From contig JAYSBP010000002.1 in assembly GCA_041915365.1 (NCBI GenBank), positions 62,001 through 126,000 on the forward strand: a DNA stretch of 64,000 bases. The letters are read 5' to 3'. Numbering within the stretch: the first letter of the stretch is position 1; every line of letters starts with the position of its first letter. This document shows, one piece after another, positions 35,497-44,605 of this stretch. The notes beneath the pieces were generated by a model. The model searched no databases, was not told the DNA's origin, and saw only the letters and a program-made list of their open reading frames with translations. The translations under genes were made by a program, and so were the position numbers. Origin of the DNA: UBA6016 sp041915365. GTDB lineage: Bacteria > Campylobacterota > Campylobacteria > Campylobacterales > UBA6016.

Positions 35497-35914
35497 TTAA
35501 GTACGCAAGATGTTTATAAAACTTTGAATTCAAAAACTCATTTAATAAATCTTTTGATGGCTTAACAAGCCCCAACATCTCCAAAAGCGCACCTTTGAGC
35601 CTCGGCAGGTCTTTTTGAATTACAGCCCACAGTATCTCGGCATCTACCCCACGATAATCATGTGATATTTTGTCTCTTATGCCCGCCACATCCGACCAGT
35701 TGAGCTTTGTTGCTATATCATCCTTGAGATTTTGATCTATTTTTTTGGACTCTTCGCCTATCGCTATAAATAGCGAGATGACGGCATTGAGCCTCATCTG
35801 TTCGTCAGCCCAAACAAACTCATGCGGATTTGTAAAGCCATCCGTATAAATGGCGCACTTCTCCACGCATTCCAGCATAGTAAAAATAAAAATCAGATTT
35901 TGTTCTTTATACAT
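35489..35914 (-). CDS. HepT-like (DUF86) ribonuclease toxin
   Basis: A helical HEPN protein of about 141 aa. The HEPN catalytic motif RxxxxH-Y appears as RDKISHDYRGVD, the typical HepT form (R-x4-H-D-Y). In characterised pairs HepT cleaves RNA and is silenced by MntA through AMPylation of the motif tyrosine. The ATG at 35914 (MYKEQNLIF) is preferred; a longer in-frame start would extend the overlap with mntA. It is downstream of, and overlapping, the nucleotidyltransferase gene. Confidence 0.87.
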   Translation of the reverse strand: MYKEQNLIFIFTMLECVEKCAIYTDGFTNPHEFVWADEQMRLNAVISLFIAIGEESKKIDQNLKDDIATKLNWSDVAGIRDKISHDYRGVDAEILWAVIQKDLPRLKGALLEMLGLVKPSKDLLNEFLNSKFYKHLAYLNG

Positions 35915-36209
35915 AGATAAAATCCTTTTTGGCATAGTGTTTTACTATCGGATTCATATACTTTAACCCCACAAAATCGACCTTTCGAACGCCTAGCTCC
36001 ATTGCTAACTCATCCGCCACCCGCAAAAACTCCAGCCCACTCTCAAGCTCAAACCCACTATCTCTCTCGTAAAATACATCCACATCACTAGCCTCATTCG
36101 CCTCGTCTCTGGCATAGCTACCGTAAAGTCCTAGTGCCGTGATGCCGTACCTAAGGCGAAACTCATCTTTTTTTGCTTTTAGGTGTTCGATTATTTGGGT
36201 TTTGGTCAT
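35907..36209 (-). CDS. MntA-like minimal nucleotidyltransferase antitoxin
   Basis: A 100-aa nucleotidyltransferase with the motif GSYARDEANEASDVDVFYE (GSx10DxD) and a later VDFV strand giving the third carboxylate. In HepT/MntA systems it AMPylates the toxin. It is coupled to both neighbours, by a 4-base ATGA overlap with the acetyltransferase-like gene upstream and about 8 bases with the toxin downstream. Confidence 0.88.
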   Translation of the reverse strand: MTKTQIIEHLKAKKDEFRLRYGITALGLYGSYARDEANEASDVDVFYERDSGFELESGLEFLRVADELAMELGVRKVDFVGLKYMNPIVKHYAKKDFIYV

Positions 36210-37069
36210 CTTGCTTCCATTTTTATATAACTACAAGAATTATACAACTTACCCCAATCATGCTGCCCACGATTTGGACTCAAAACCAAAATGCCTTTGT
36301 CTTCTAGGCTTTTTAGCAAAGCACGCATTTCATCTGTCATTGCATGAATCCTAATTTCCTTATTATGTGTCTCGCAAATGAATTTAAAAAAATTAGATAG
36401 TAATTCATAGCCATGGCCTTTTTTTCGCATAAACTCTTTGACGTAAATGCTGTACAAAATAACTTCTTTGCCGTCAATCTCGTAATGAATAACTGAGAAC
36501 TTATTTATTTTAAATTTTAAAATGTTACTAAGCTTATAATCAACGGCGTTGTCGGTATATAAAACATAAGGAAATACTGATTGATAACTACCTAGCTCGT
36601 TATTACAAGAACGATGCCAAGCCACTAAATCAAGTGCGTCATAATCATTGTAGCTTGTTTTTATCAACAATGGATTTATCTCGTTACCCAAATAACTTCT
36701 CAACTCGTCAAGTGTTAAATAATTGGCTTGAAGTTTTAGCCAATTATTATCTCTAAGTTTATAGCCCGACTTTATCAATAATTCTCGCAATCTTGCTTTA
36801 GATGAGTAGTCAACCCCGTGTTCATAAATAGAATATTTTTTAAAAAAAATGTTTAGATAGTCATGCACTGCATTAATATGAATAACATCATTCTTACACT
36901 TACTTTTATTAAACACAATTTCAAAAATTTTAAAAATTAAAGCATCAGAAGGGTGTTCATCTAAATCCTCAAAAAGCTTATCCGTATTTTCATACACGAT
37001 TGTATTTTTGCCTGTTTTGATATTTTTGACTCTTTTGATTAGCTCGTCACTGCATATCTTTTTGTCCAC
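36206..37069 (-). CDS. GNAT acetyltransferase-like protein linked to HepT/MntA
   Basis: A 287-aa protein. The C-terminal third fits a GNAT fold: an antiparallel sheet (KFSVIHYEIDGKEVILYSIYV) followed by an acetyl-CoA loop RKKGHGYELLSNFFKF (RxxGxG) and a closing ILVLSPN strand. The N-terminal 190 residues are helical and unfamiliar. The gene is very AT-rich (13 of 60 bases G/C at 36901-36960), unlike its neighbours, which suggests acquisition. It leads a three-gene overlapping operon with mntA and hepT. The function is unknown; a role with the toxin pair is inference. Confidence 0.5.
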   Translation of the reverse strand: MDKKICSDELIKRVKNIKTGKNTIVYENTDKLFEDLDEHPSDALIFKIFEIVFNKSKCKNDVIHINAVHDYLNIFFKKYSIYEHGVDYSSKARLRELLIKSGYKLRDNNWLKLQANYLTLDELRSYLGNEINPLLIKTSYNDYDALDLVAWHRSCNNELGSYQSVFPYVLYTDNAVDYKLSNILKFKINKFSVIHYEIDGKEVILYSIYVKEFMRKKGHGYELLSNFFKFICETHNKEIRIHAMTDEMRALLKSLEDKGILVLSPNRGQHDWGKLYNSCSYIKMEAR

Positions 37070-37131
37070 AAAAAATTCTTTTTTTTGATTTTTCCAGATT
37101 ATACAAAACGAAGATTATTTTTTAAGAAGTT

Positions 37132-37151
37132 TCCCGCCGTATGTGGCGGGA
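37132..37151. terminator. Hairpin between htpG and the acetyltransferase-like gene
   Basis: Perfect 7-bp GC-rich stem TCCCGCC / GGCGGGA with a GTATGT loop, in the gap between the htpG stop and the start of the minus-strand acetyltransferase-like gene. It would end the htpG transcript, though the T run is weak. Confidence 0.5.
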
Positions 37152-37157
37152 GTGACG

Positions 37158-39002
37158 TTATAGTGAGTTTGTTAGGATTGTGGAGACTTTTTTCGCAAAA
37201 GCAGACGGGTCTTTGAGACTTTCGCCTGAGAGCATGACGGACAAATCAAATAGCACTTCGCCTATTTCCGCTACTTTGGCATCGTCTGCGCCTTCTAGTT
37301 TGCTTATTATCGGGTGGGTTGGGTTTATCTCAAACACAGGTTTTGACTCAGGGGCTTCTTGACCCATTGCTTTTAGCATCTCTTTTAGCTGTGCCGTCAT
37401 GTGCGCATCGTCGAATACCACGCACGCTGCAGAATCTCTTAGGCTTCCTGATACCTTCACCTCTTTGACTTTGTCACCTAGGGCGGTTGTCAGCTTCTCT
37501 ACAAGCGGCTTTAGTCTCTCGGCTGTCGCTTCATCGACTTCGGCTTTGAGGATTTCGTCGTTTAGTGACGCCGATACATTTTTGATTTCAAAATCTTTGT
37601 ATTTGTTGACTGACGGCATTACGATGTTGTCTATCTCGTCGTCTAGCACGAGTACTTCGATGTTTTTGGCTTTGAAGCCCTCTAGTATCGGTGAGTTTTT
37701 GGCTAGGTTTTCATCGTCGCCCACGATGTAGTACACCGCTTTTTGCTCAGCCACCATTCTAGTCTCATACTCTTCTAGGCTCACGAAGCCATCGGCGGCA
37801 GTTGATTTGAATCTCATAAGCTCCAGCAGGTCGTCTCTGTTTGCGTAGTCACTATAAAGACCCTCTTTTAGCGCTCTACCGAATTCTTTGAAGAACTGCT
37901 CATATTTTTCTTTGTCGGCTTTGGCTAGTTTTTTGAGCTCGCCTAGTATTTTCTTTGTAGACGCTGTTTTTATCGTTGTTAGTAGCCTATTTTGTTGCAA
38001 AATTTCACGGCTGACATTGAGCGGCAGGTCTTCGGCGTCGATGATACCTTTGGCAAATCTCATGTATGTAGGCATAAGCTCTTTGTCATCATCCGTGATA
38101 AACACCCTTTTGACATACAGCTTCACGCCGGCTTGATAGTCTACCCTGTACATGTCCATCGGGGCTTTTTGCGGGATGTAAAAGAGCGTCGTATACTCGT
38201 GTGTACCTTCCGCTTTTGTGTGGATGTGCAATAGCGGCTTGTCGTTGTCGTGGCTAATTGCGGAGTAAAACTCGTTGTACTCATCCTCGGTGATTTCGTT
38301 TTTCGCCCTTCTCCAAAGCGCGCTTGCTTTGTTAACTTGCTCTATGCTAGTTTCAGTCTTGCCCTCTTCTAGGTATTTTTCTTTTTGCATAAATATCGGG
38401 AAAGGGATGTGGTCTGAGTATTTTTTGACGATGCTTTCAAGCTTCCATTGGCTTAGATACTCTTCTGCGTCGTCTTTGAGGCTTAGCGTGATTTCCGTGC
38501 CGTGCGTGTCTTTTGCGCCCTCTTTGATTTCGTATTCACCACTACCATCTGATTCCCAGATGAACGCTTTGTCTTCGCCCGCTTTTCGGCTTAGTACCGA
38601 TATTTTGTTTGCCACCATAAACGCCGCATAAAAGCCGACCCCAAATTGCCCTATAAGGTTGCTATCTTTTTTGGCATCGCCCGTAAGTTTCTCTATAAAA
38701 GACTTCGTACCGCTCTTTGCGATAGTCCCGAGCGATTCGACCATATCTTCATCATTCATACCGATACCAAAGTCGCATATTTTGATGGTTTTTGCATCTT
38801 TGTCGTATGTGATTTCTATTTTTGCGTCGCCGCCTAGGCCTTTGTATTTTTCATCCGTCAGCGCTAGATATTGGAGCTTGTCCATAGCGTCCGAGCCGTT
38901 TGAGATAAGCTCCCTTAGGAATATATCTCTATCCGAATATAGAGAGTGAATCATCAGGTTTAGTAGTTGTTTGATTTCGGTTTGGAATGCGTGTTTTGCC
39001 AT
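37158..39002 (-). CDS. htpG: Molecular chaperone HtpG (Hsp90)
   Basis: A 614-aa homodimeric ATP-dependent chaperone. The N-terminal GHKL ATPase has YSDRDIFLRELISNGSDAMDKL (in part), DFGIGM and IGQFGVGFYAAFMV. The middle-domain catalytic arginine region is EDLPLNVSREILQQN. The C-terminal dimerisation domain is complete. It is a single-gene unit. Confidence 0.98.
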   Translation of the reverse strand: MAKHAFQTEIKQLLNLMIHSLYSDRDIFLRELISNGSDAMDKLQYLALTDEKYKGLGGDAKIEITYDKDAKTIKICDFGIGMNDEDMVESLGTIAKSGTKSFIEKLTGDAKKDSNLIGQFGVGFYAAFMVANKISVLSRKAGEDKAFIWESDGSGEYEIKEGAKDTHGTEITLSLKDDAEEYLSQWKLESIVKKYSDHIPFPIFMQKEKYLEEGKTETSIEQVNKASALWRRAKNEITEDEYNEFYSAISHDNDKPLLHIHTKAEGTHEYTTLFYIPQKAPMDMYRVDYQAGVKLYVKRVFITDDDKELMPTYMRFAKGIIDAEDLPLNVSREILQQNRLLTTIKTASTKKILGELKKLAKADKEKYEQFFKEFGRALKEGLYSDYANRDDLLELMRFKSTAADGFVSLEEYETRMVAEQKAVYYIVGDDENLAKNSPILEGFKAKNIEVLVLDDEIDNIVMPSVNKYKDFEIKNVSASLNDEILKAEVDEATAERLKPLVEKLTTALGDKVKEVKVSGSLRDSAACVVFDDAHMTAQLKEMLKAMGQEAPESKPVFEINPTHPIISKLEGADDAKVAEIGEVLFDLSVMLSGESLKDPSAFAKKVSTILTNSL

Positions 39003-39058
39003 TGTGAACTCCTAAAGTTGATAATGTAAAAGTAAAGTGTATTGGAATTTTAGCAGAG

Positions 39059-40294
39059 CTAATCTTTAAGTGCTAATTTTTCCATTTCTACTTTGGAAAA
39101 ATAGTGCGAAACAGCCGCCATACTCGCATAGCTAAGCACAAGGGCGAGGCTCACGCCCTCAAGCGTCGGCAAAAACTCATATACCAAAAACGCATAAACT
39201 GGAAATATAAAACTACCGAAAGCCCTGACAGTCATGGACAGAAAGAACCTATCGAGAGATTTTAGTATAGCGACTTGATATGTATTGAGTGTTACAAAAA
39301 ATATTGCGATGGATAGTATCCAAAGTGGCGTAGTGGAAGCGGCGTAGCTCTCACCGAAAAGCCATATTATCAGAGGCTTCCCAAACAAAAATGACAAACA
39401 CACGACTATTGCGCCAGAGCTGACAGCATACAAAAAAGCAAACTTTCTAAGCTGACGTATCCGCCCAAACTCCTGTTTTGCGACCAGATGAGATAATTCT
39501 GACAATACGAATTTGACTATCGGAAAGACAAATATCGATATGAAATACATAAAAAAGCTTTTTATGACTACCTGAAATTCACCGAGAGCGTCCAGCGACA
39601 GAGTCTTGCCGACGAACAAAACCGCAAGATAGAGTATGAGTATTCCAAATATAAATTCCGCCCCGCCAAGAGCCGAATTTTTGACAAAACCTCTTAGCGA
39701 CTCTTTTTTTTGCGGGACAAAAAACTTTGGCTCAGGGTAGGCCGCCCTCTTGCTAATGGCGATATAAATAGCTATTGAAAACATCCCGCAAGATGCAGCC
39801 ATATACAAAAGCGCCGTATCCCCGCCGACCAAAAAAGCGTAAAGCACAAAAAACCAAACGATAAGAACCAACGGCTCAAGTATCGTAACGACGTTCGTAT
39901 CAGTGTAGAGCCTATACATCCCAAGCTGATTTGAAAAATACGTATACACGGCAAATGCAACAAACAGTAAAAATAAAAACGAAATATGAATGCCAAGACC
40001 AAAAGCGTAGACTATCAAAACAGAAACGGCAAAGCCAATCACGCTGACACAAAAAAGTATAATCCTGAAAATATTGAGTATGTCGGCGGCGTCCGAGCCT
40101 TTGTTGTAAGCCACCGTCATAGACGCACGAAAGCCGATAAAAAGCAGCATAAATAGCCCGACAAGATCAAGCGTACTATAAAAAACGGCCAAATCGACCT
40201 TTGAAAACATAGAGGCCGTAATGCTCTTAAAGGCAAGCGAAAGCGCTATCGAGACGACGGTAAAAAAAATGCTTAAAATAAAAGCCTTTTTCAA
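39059..40294 (-). CDS. Polytopic flippase-like membrane protein (Wzx/MATE superfamily)
   Basis: A 411-aa protein with about 12 hydrophobic helices, an initial KSITASMFSKVDLAVFYSTLDLVGLFML typical of polysaccharide flippases (in part), and a second half starting near NSALGGAEFIFGILILYLAVL that mirrors the first. It may export lipid-linked sugars. No glycan genes adjoin it; it is coupled to mqnA by a 4-base overlap. Confidence 0.7.
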   Translation of the reverse strand: MKKAFILSIFFTVVSIALSLAFKSITASMFSKVDLAVFYSTLDLVGLFMLLFIGFRASMTVAYNKGSDAADILNIFRIILFCVSVIGFAVSVLIVYAFGLGIHISFLFLLFVAFAVYTYFSNQLGMYRLYTDTNVVTILEPLVLIVWFFVLYAFLVGGDTALLYMAASCGMFSIAIYIAISKRAAYPEPKFFVPQKKESLRGFVKNSALGGAEFIFGILILYLAVLFVGKTLSLDALGEFQVVIKSFFMYFISIFVFPIVKFVLSELSHLVAKQEFGRIRQLRKFAFLYAVSSGAIVVCLSFLFGKPLIIWLFGESYAASTTPLWILSIAIFFVTLNTYQVAILKSLDRFFLSMTVRAFGSFIFPVYAFLVYEFLPTLEGVSLALVLSYASMAAVSHYFSKVEMEKLALKD

Positions 40295-40941
40295 AGCTTT
40301 TTCGCTTTTTTCATAAAGAGGGCAAATCCACGCTCCTCTTTTGCTCCGATACGGTAGCTAATGAGCGTCAGGTATTCTTTTGCGTCTTTGTATGAAAAGT
40401 CTTTTTGCGTCGCTTCGCCAATCATCACATAGTGCGGGATTTTAATTTTTTGATTGTTGAACTCATGTGATAGTTTTTTGTATCTCTTGCCGTTGCGATT
40501 AAAACAAAGTCTTCCAAATACAAACGGAAGTCCAGTCTCCCCGTTCCACATAGCCGCCAAATCAACATAATCACTAGGCGACTCAAGGTATTTTAGCAGT
40601 GCCTTATCCCCGATGAACACCTCTCCAGATAGCCCAAGCACACGGGCAAGCCTATTTGACGTTGCGGATTCGTTGTCATTTTTTTGTGCCCCAAGCTTTA
40701 TAATCACGCTTTTTACCGCTTTTTTTGCCACTATCCCGCTAGCCGTTCTATTGCCCATCGTGCTCTCCACCGACGATACGAATGCGGCGTCCACAAGCTT
40801 GCGACGAAACATCTCATTTATTTTGGACGGATACGAACCACGCTTTGCGATTTGGAGTTTTTGAGATAGGCTCTTTGGTCTTTTTTTGAGAAAAAACCGA
40901 AACGGCAGAAGATTAAGATACGAGATGTTAGCGATATTCAC
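40291..40941 (-). CDS. mqnA: Chorismate dehydratase MqnA (futalosine menaquinone pathway)
   Basis: Makes 3-enolpyruvylbenzoate, the first step of the futalosine route to menaquinone. The 216-aa protein starts ANISYLNLLPFRFF and has DAAFVSSVEST, FIGDKALLKYLE and DLAAMWNGETGLPFVFG, all MqnA features. It is shorter than the 270-aa actinobacterial form, as in Campylobacterota. No other mqn genes are adjacent. Confidence 0.88.
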   Translation of the reverse strand: MNIANISYLNLLPFRFFLKKRPKSLSQKLQIAKRGSYPSKINEMFRRKLVDAAFVSSVESTMGNRTASGIVAKKAVKSVIIKLGAQKNDNESATSNRLARVLGLSGEVFIGDKALLKYLESPSDYVDLAAMWNGETGLPFVFGRLCFNRNGKRYKKLSHEFNNQKIKIPHYVMIGEATQKDFSYKDAKEYLTLISYRIGAKEERGFALFMKKAKKL

Positions 40942-41026
40942 GGGCTACTTTCTTTTTGGTTTATTTTAACTCCGATTGGCTTTTTAATCCAAGCTTTTGT
41001 ACCATAAAACCAAAAAAAGGGTTACT

Positions 41027-41248
41027 TTGGTCAAAGTAGAATTCCTAGGTCCGATAGGGCTCGAAGATATGCAAATAGAGGTCTCGACTCTAGCTGAGCT
41101 GGGGGCAAAACTGCAAGAAAAAGAGGAGCTAAAAGCGTGGCTGGCAAACTCTGCAATAGCGGTCAACGATACGCTGGTTAGCGACAAAAATATGCCGTTA
41201 AAAGACGGCGACAAGGTATCCATACTCCCTCCGGTGTGCGGCGGATGA
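41027..41248 (+). CDS. moaD: Molybdopterin synthase small subunit
   Basis: A 73-aa ubiquitin-like sulfur carrier ending in the required Gly-Gly (ILPPVCGG), preceded by VNDTLVSDKNMPLKDGDKVS. It starts with TTG at 41027, five bases after AAGGG, which gives MVKVEFLGPIG; a longer frame from 40997 has no good start. It overlaps moaE by ATGA. Confidence 0.92.
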   Translation: MVKVEFLGPIGLEDMQIEVSTLAELGAKLQEKEELKAWLANSAIAVNDTLVSDKNMPLKDGDKVSILPPVCGG

Positions 41249-41688
41249 GCGCACTCTCGCTATACAACGGCTCTCTTGAGGTCGAAAAAATATTCAATGC
41301 TTGGCACGAAGAGTACAAGAGCCAGAACTTCGGAGCGTTCATCACTTTTGTAGGTATAGTCAGAGATGAGGACGGTATCGATGGGCTGAGCTTCGACATC
41401 TATGAACCGATTCTCAACTCTTGGTTTGACGAGTGGCAGACAAAGGCAAAGTCTCAAAACGCCCTGATACTGATGGCGCACTCAAAAGGCGATGTGCCGC
41501 TACACACAACTAGCTACATAGCCGCCGTCCTAAGCCCAAAACGCAAAGTGGCATTAGCTCTCATAAATGACTTCGTAGAGGATTTCAAAGCCAAAGCGCC
41601 AATATGGAAATACGACCTAAAAGGCGGCAAGCGAGTATACGCAGAGGATAGAAGCACAGCTCTCCCATCAGCTGGGCTACTCTCATGA
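41245..41688 (+). CDS. moaE: Molybdopterin synthase catalytic subunit
   Basis: A 147-aa protein that inserts sulfur into precursor Z with MoaD. It shows FGAFITFVGIVRDEDGIDGL, MAHSKGDVPLHTTSYIAAVLS (the usual HRxG is replaced by HSKG) and the lysine motif APIWKYDLKGGKRVY. It is coupled to moaD upstream and to the DedA gene downstream (ATGATG). Confidence 0.92.
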   Translation: MSALSLYNGSLEVEKIFNAWHEEYKSQNFGAFITFVGIVRDEDGIDGLSFDIYEPILNSWFDEWQTKAKSQNALILMAHSKGDVPLHTTSYIAAVLSPKRKVALALINDFVEDFKAKAPIWKYDLKGGKRVYAEDRSTALPSAGLLS

Positions 41689-42290
41689 TGGAGCAAATAG
41701 CGCAGTTTTTTGTTCAGGTAGTAAACGACTGGGGATACATCGGAATATTTGTATTGATGACGCTTGAGAGTACGGTTTTTCCAATTCCTAGTGAATTTGT
41801 GATGATACCTGCCGGATATTTGGCGCACCAAGGCGAGCTTAGCGCAACGCTTAGTGTGATAGCCGGAACGGCTGGAAGCCTTGCCGGAGCGCTAATCAAC
41901 TATATAGTGTCAAGACGATATGGCAGAAGTTTTTTGTGGAATCACGGCAAAAAGATTCTAGTCTCTCGCCGCAGGCTTGCCCAAATGGACTACTTTTTCC
42001 GCAAATATGGAGAGATAACGACGTTTTTGGGTCGCCTGCTCCCTATTGCCCGTCACTACATTTCAATCCCTGCCGGACTGGCAAAGATGAAGCTATGGCG
42101 TTTTATGCTCTTTACGTCGCTTGGGGCATTCGTGTGGATGGTGGTGCTGACGGCACTTGGCTATTTCATCGGTAACAATATAGAAGAAATCAAGCAATAT
42201 ACTCACCTATTCGGATACTTTGCGATAGCACTTACCGTTGTCGTCATCGGATATTACTTCACAAAAAGAAAAAAAATTGCAAAAAACTGA
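41685..42290 (+). CDS. DedA-family membrane protein
   Basis: A 201-aa inner-membrane protein. The DedA signature includes LESTVFPIPSEFVMIPAGYL, the arginine-rich amphipathic GRLLPIARHYISIPAGLAKM, and LGAFVWMVVLTALGYFIGNN. The family contributes to lipid-carrier recycling and membrane homeostasis. The stop codon lies inside the following gene. Confidence 0.92.
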   Translation: MMEQIAQFFVQVVNDWGYIGIFVLMTLESTVFPIPSEFVMIPAGYLAHQGELSATLSVIAGTAGSLAGALINYIVSRRYGRSFLWNHGKKILVSRRRLAQMDYFFRKYGEITTFLGRLLPIARHYISIPAGLAKMKLWRFMLFTSLGAFVWMVVLTALGYFIGNNIEEIKQYTHLFGYFAIALTVVVIGYYFTKRKKIAKN

Positions 42291-44019
42291 CGAGCTATAC
42301 AACAAGGCGGCAAACGCTTTCAACGAGGGAAACTACGAAGCGGCGAAATCATGGGCCAACAAATGCCTTGCGGTAGACAAAAAAGAGTTTCGAAGCCTCA
42401 ACCTACTTGGCGTTATACTGGCAATGGAGGGCAAGAGCGAAGCGGCGGCAAACGCCTACCAAAAATCGCTAGAGGCAAACCCTAGGAATCCGCAAACAAT
42501 CAATAATCTAGCAAACCTGCTCTCAAAAGAGGGGGAACTGACAAAAGCGGCTAGCCTATATCAAAATGCGATAGTCCTCGACCCGTCTTTTTTGATAGCT
42601 AGGCAAAATCTAGCAAAAACATCGCTAAAACTTGGAAATCTGGATGAAGCGATAAGCGAAGCGGCAAAATGCTTTGAGCTTGACAGTACGGATGGTGCGC
42701 CGCTAATCACGCTAGGCAACGCCCTAAGGCAAAAAAAAGAGTATCAGGCGGCGGAAGAGGCGTATATGATAGCGCTCGACTATCCAAAAAGCCAAAAAGA
42801 CGCTCTTATCGAGCTAGGCCTACTAAAATCGGAGCAAAAACTTCACGATGAGGCACTCGGATACTTCGTCAAGGTATTGCAACTAGACCCAAATCACGCC
42901 CCATCATATTGCAACGTCTCAAGTATCCTTATCGACAAAGGCCAAATATCGCAAGCCAAAGGCGCAATAATCAAGGCTTTTGAGCTAAACCCAAATGATG
43001 CCGTAAATCACGTAAATCTAGGCGTACTACTAAAGTGGGAGGGTAAAAAAGAGGAAGCCAAAAACGCTTTTGCAAAAGCAATAGAGCTTGGTGACCCAAA
43101 AAATGCCGCCAAAACAAACCTCGGACTAATGCTAATGGCCGAGGGAGACTATGAAAATGGACTGGCACTATATGACTACCGCCCAAAAACTGGCCTCATC
43201 TGCAATGCCCCGCTCTATAACGGCGAAAATATGGGCGGTAAAACGCTACTTGTATACCACGAGCAAGGCTTTGGCGATACTATCAACTTCGCTAGAGTGT
43301 TAAAACACGACAAGCTAAACGGGGCAAAAATAATATTTTCTCCGCAAGAACCGCTAAAAGAGTTATTTAAAACCTCAAAGCTTGAGGTGTCAGTCATGAG
43401 TCAAGACGAAATAGTGGCACAAAATCCGCATTTCGACTACCATATTAGCCTAATAGACTTGCTTCGTACGCTTGAGATTAGAGCCGATGACATACCAAAA
43501 AATATAGAATACATACAAGTGAACAAGGCCAAAAAAGAGCATTTTGAGGCCATAATAGACACCAAAAAACCAAAAATAGGGCTGGCATGGAGCGGTAACA
43601 AACAGTATCTAGGGGATATGTTCCGCTCGGTGGATCACAGGCTATTTGCAATGCTCAAAAATCCATCTGCGCAGTTTGTCTCTCTCCAAAAAGAGTGCGA
43701 CCCATCCGAGCTTGAGACGCTAAAAAATGAGCTTGATATTATCGACTTTGGAAATGAGCTGACTGATTTTGCCGACACGGCAGCACTTATCGCATCGCTT
43801 GATATGGTGATTTGCGTCGACACTTCTGTCGCACATCTAGCCGCCACGATGGGCAAACCGACTTGGATACTGCTACCCCTAGCCGCAGACTGGAGATGGG
43901 GCACCCATGGAGATGACACAGCTTGGTACGAAAGCGTAAGGCTATTTCGCAAAGGTGAAAATGAAGAGTGGGCAGACGTGATAGCAAGAGTATCGGACAA
44001 GCTAAAAGAAATATATTAG
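42277..44019 (+). CDS. TPR-repeat protein fused to a GT9-like glycosyltransferase domain
   Basis: About 581 aa. Residues about 1-290 contain eight or so tetratricopeptide repeats (LNLLGVILAMEGKSEAAANAYQKSLEANP, in part, is one unit). The C-terminal 290 residues resemble the heptosyltransferase-type GT-B fold: VYHEQGFGDTINFARVL, KIGLAWSGN, and CVDTSVAHLAATMGKPTWILLP with DWRWGTHGDDTAWY. TTG 42277 overlaps the DedA stop by 14 bases; the exact start is uncertain. Proteins of this layout are thought to glycosylate proteins or glycans; the acceptor is unknown. No signal peptide is seen. Confidence 0.82.
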   Translation: MQKTDELYNKAANAFNEGNYEAAKSWANKCLAVDKKEFRSLNLLGVILAMEGKSEAAANAYQKSLEANPRNPQTINNLANLLSKEGELTKAASLYQNAIVLDPSFLIARQNLAKTSLKLGNLDEAISEAAKCFELDSTDGAPLITLGNALRQKKEYQAAEEAYMIALDYPKSQKDALIELGLLKSEQKLHDEALGYFVKVLQLDPNHAPSYCNVSSILIDKGQISQAKGAIIKAFELNPNDAVNHVNLGVLLKWEGKKEEAKNAFAKAIELGDPKNAAKTNLGLMLMAEGDYENGLALYDYRPKTGLICNAPLYNGENMGGKTLLVYHEQGFGDTINFARVLKHDKLNGAKIIFSPQEPLKELFKTSKLEVSVMSQDEIVAQNPHFDYHISLIDLLRTLEIRADDIPKNIEYIQVNKAKKEHFEAIIDTKKPKIGLAWSGNKQYLGDMFRSVDHRLFAMLKNPSAQFVSLQKECDPSELETLKNELDIIDFGNELTDFADTAALIASLDMVICVDTSVAHLAATMGKPTWILLPLAADWRWGTHGDDTAWYESVRLFRKGENEEWADVIARVSDKLKEIY

Positions 44020-44597
44020 TCTTTTAGCTCATCCCTCAACCTGTCAAGCTCTTTTCTAAAGGCCTCGCTATCGCCGTAATCAAAAAAGTTTTGATATTTT
44101 GAGTGCATATGCTTCATATTTTGCGCATGCTTGATAGGGCACCAGTACTGCTCGGTTCTGGCGGCGACTTCGCTCACATATCCCATCAAGCCGTTGAAGT
44201 AGCTACAATAAAGGCAGTTTAGCTTTTCTATCGCATTTAAGTACTTGAGGTTGTGCCTATCTATGACGATGTAGTCGCTTCTGCGGACTTTTTGTATCTT
44301 GTACACCGGAAAGCAGACCGCCTGATACAAAGACACGAACAAGTCAAGTAGCAATGCAGGTATGATAACTGCATATATTACTGGGGCGCTCACTAGATTC
44401 AAAAGTGGGGCTTTGGCTAGGTAGACGAATACGTTTTGTATATTTTTTCTGTGTTCGGCTAGTATCTGGTCTTTGAACGCTATCTTTTTGCCCATATCGC
44501 AAAAAAACTCTTCACGCCTTTTTTGAACCTCGTCTTCTAGCTCCACCTCAAGAGCTTTTATCTTTTCGATTATCTCGGATATTTTGTGTGTTTGCAT
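44016..44597 (-). CDS. Hypothetical membrane protein with paired CxxC-type motifs
   Basis: A 193-aa protein: N-terminal coiled coil (IEKIKALEVELEDEVQKRREEF), a hydrophobic hairpin (about residues 60-95, NLVSAPVIYAVIIPALLLDLFVSL), then CLYCSYFNGLMGYVSEVAARTE and YWCPIKHAQ. The cysteine and histidine spacing could hold a metal, but I do not recognise the family. It is convergent with the TPR gene (4-base overlap) and nine bases after the YdhR-like gene, likely as one transcript. Confidence 0.7.
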   Translation of the reverse strand: MQTHKISEIIEKIKALEVELEDEVQKRREEFFCDMGKKIAFKDQILAEHRKNIQNVFVYLAKAPLLNLVSAPVIYAVIIPALLLDLFVSLYQAVCFPVYKIQKVRRSDYIVIDRHNLKYLNAIEKLNCLYCSYFNGLMGYVSEVAARTEQYWCPIKHAQNMKHMHSKYQNFFDYGDSEAFRKELDRLRDELKD

Positions 44598-44605
44598 ATT
44601 TGTCT

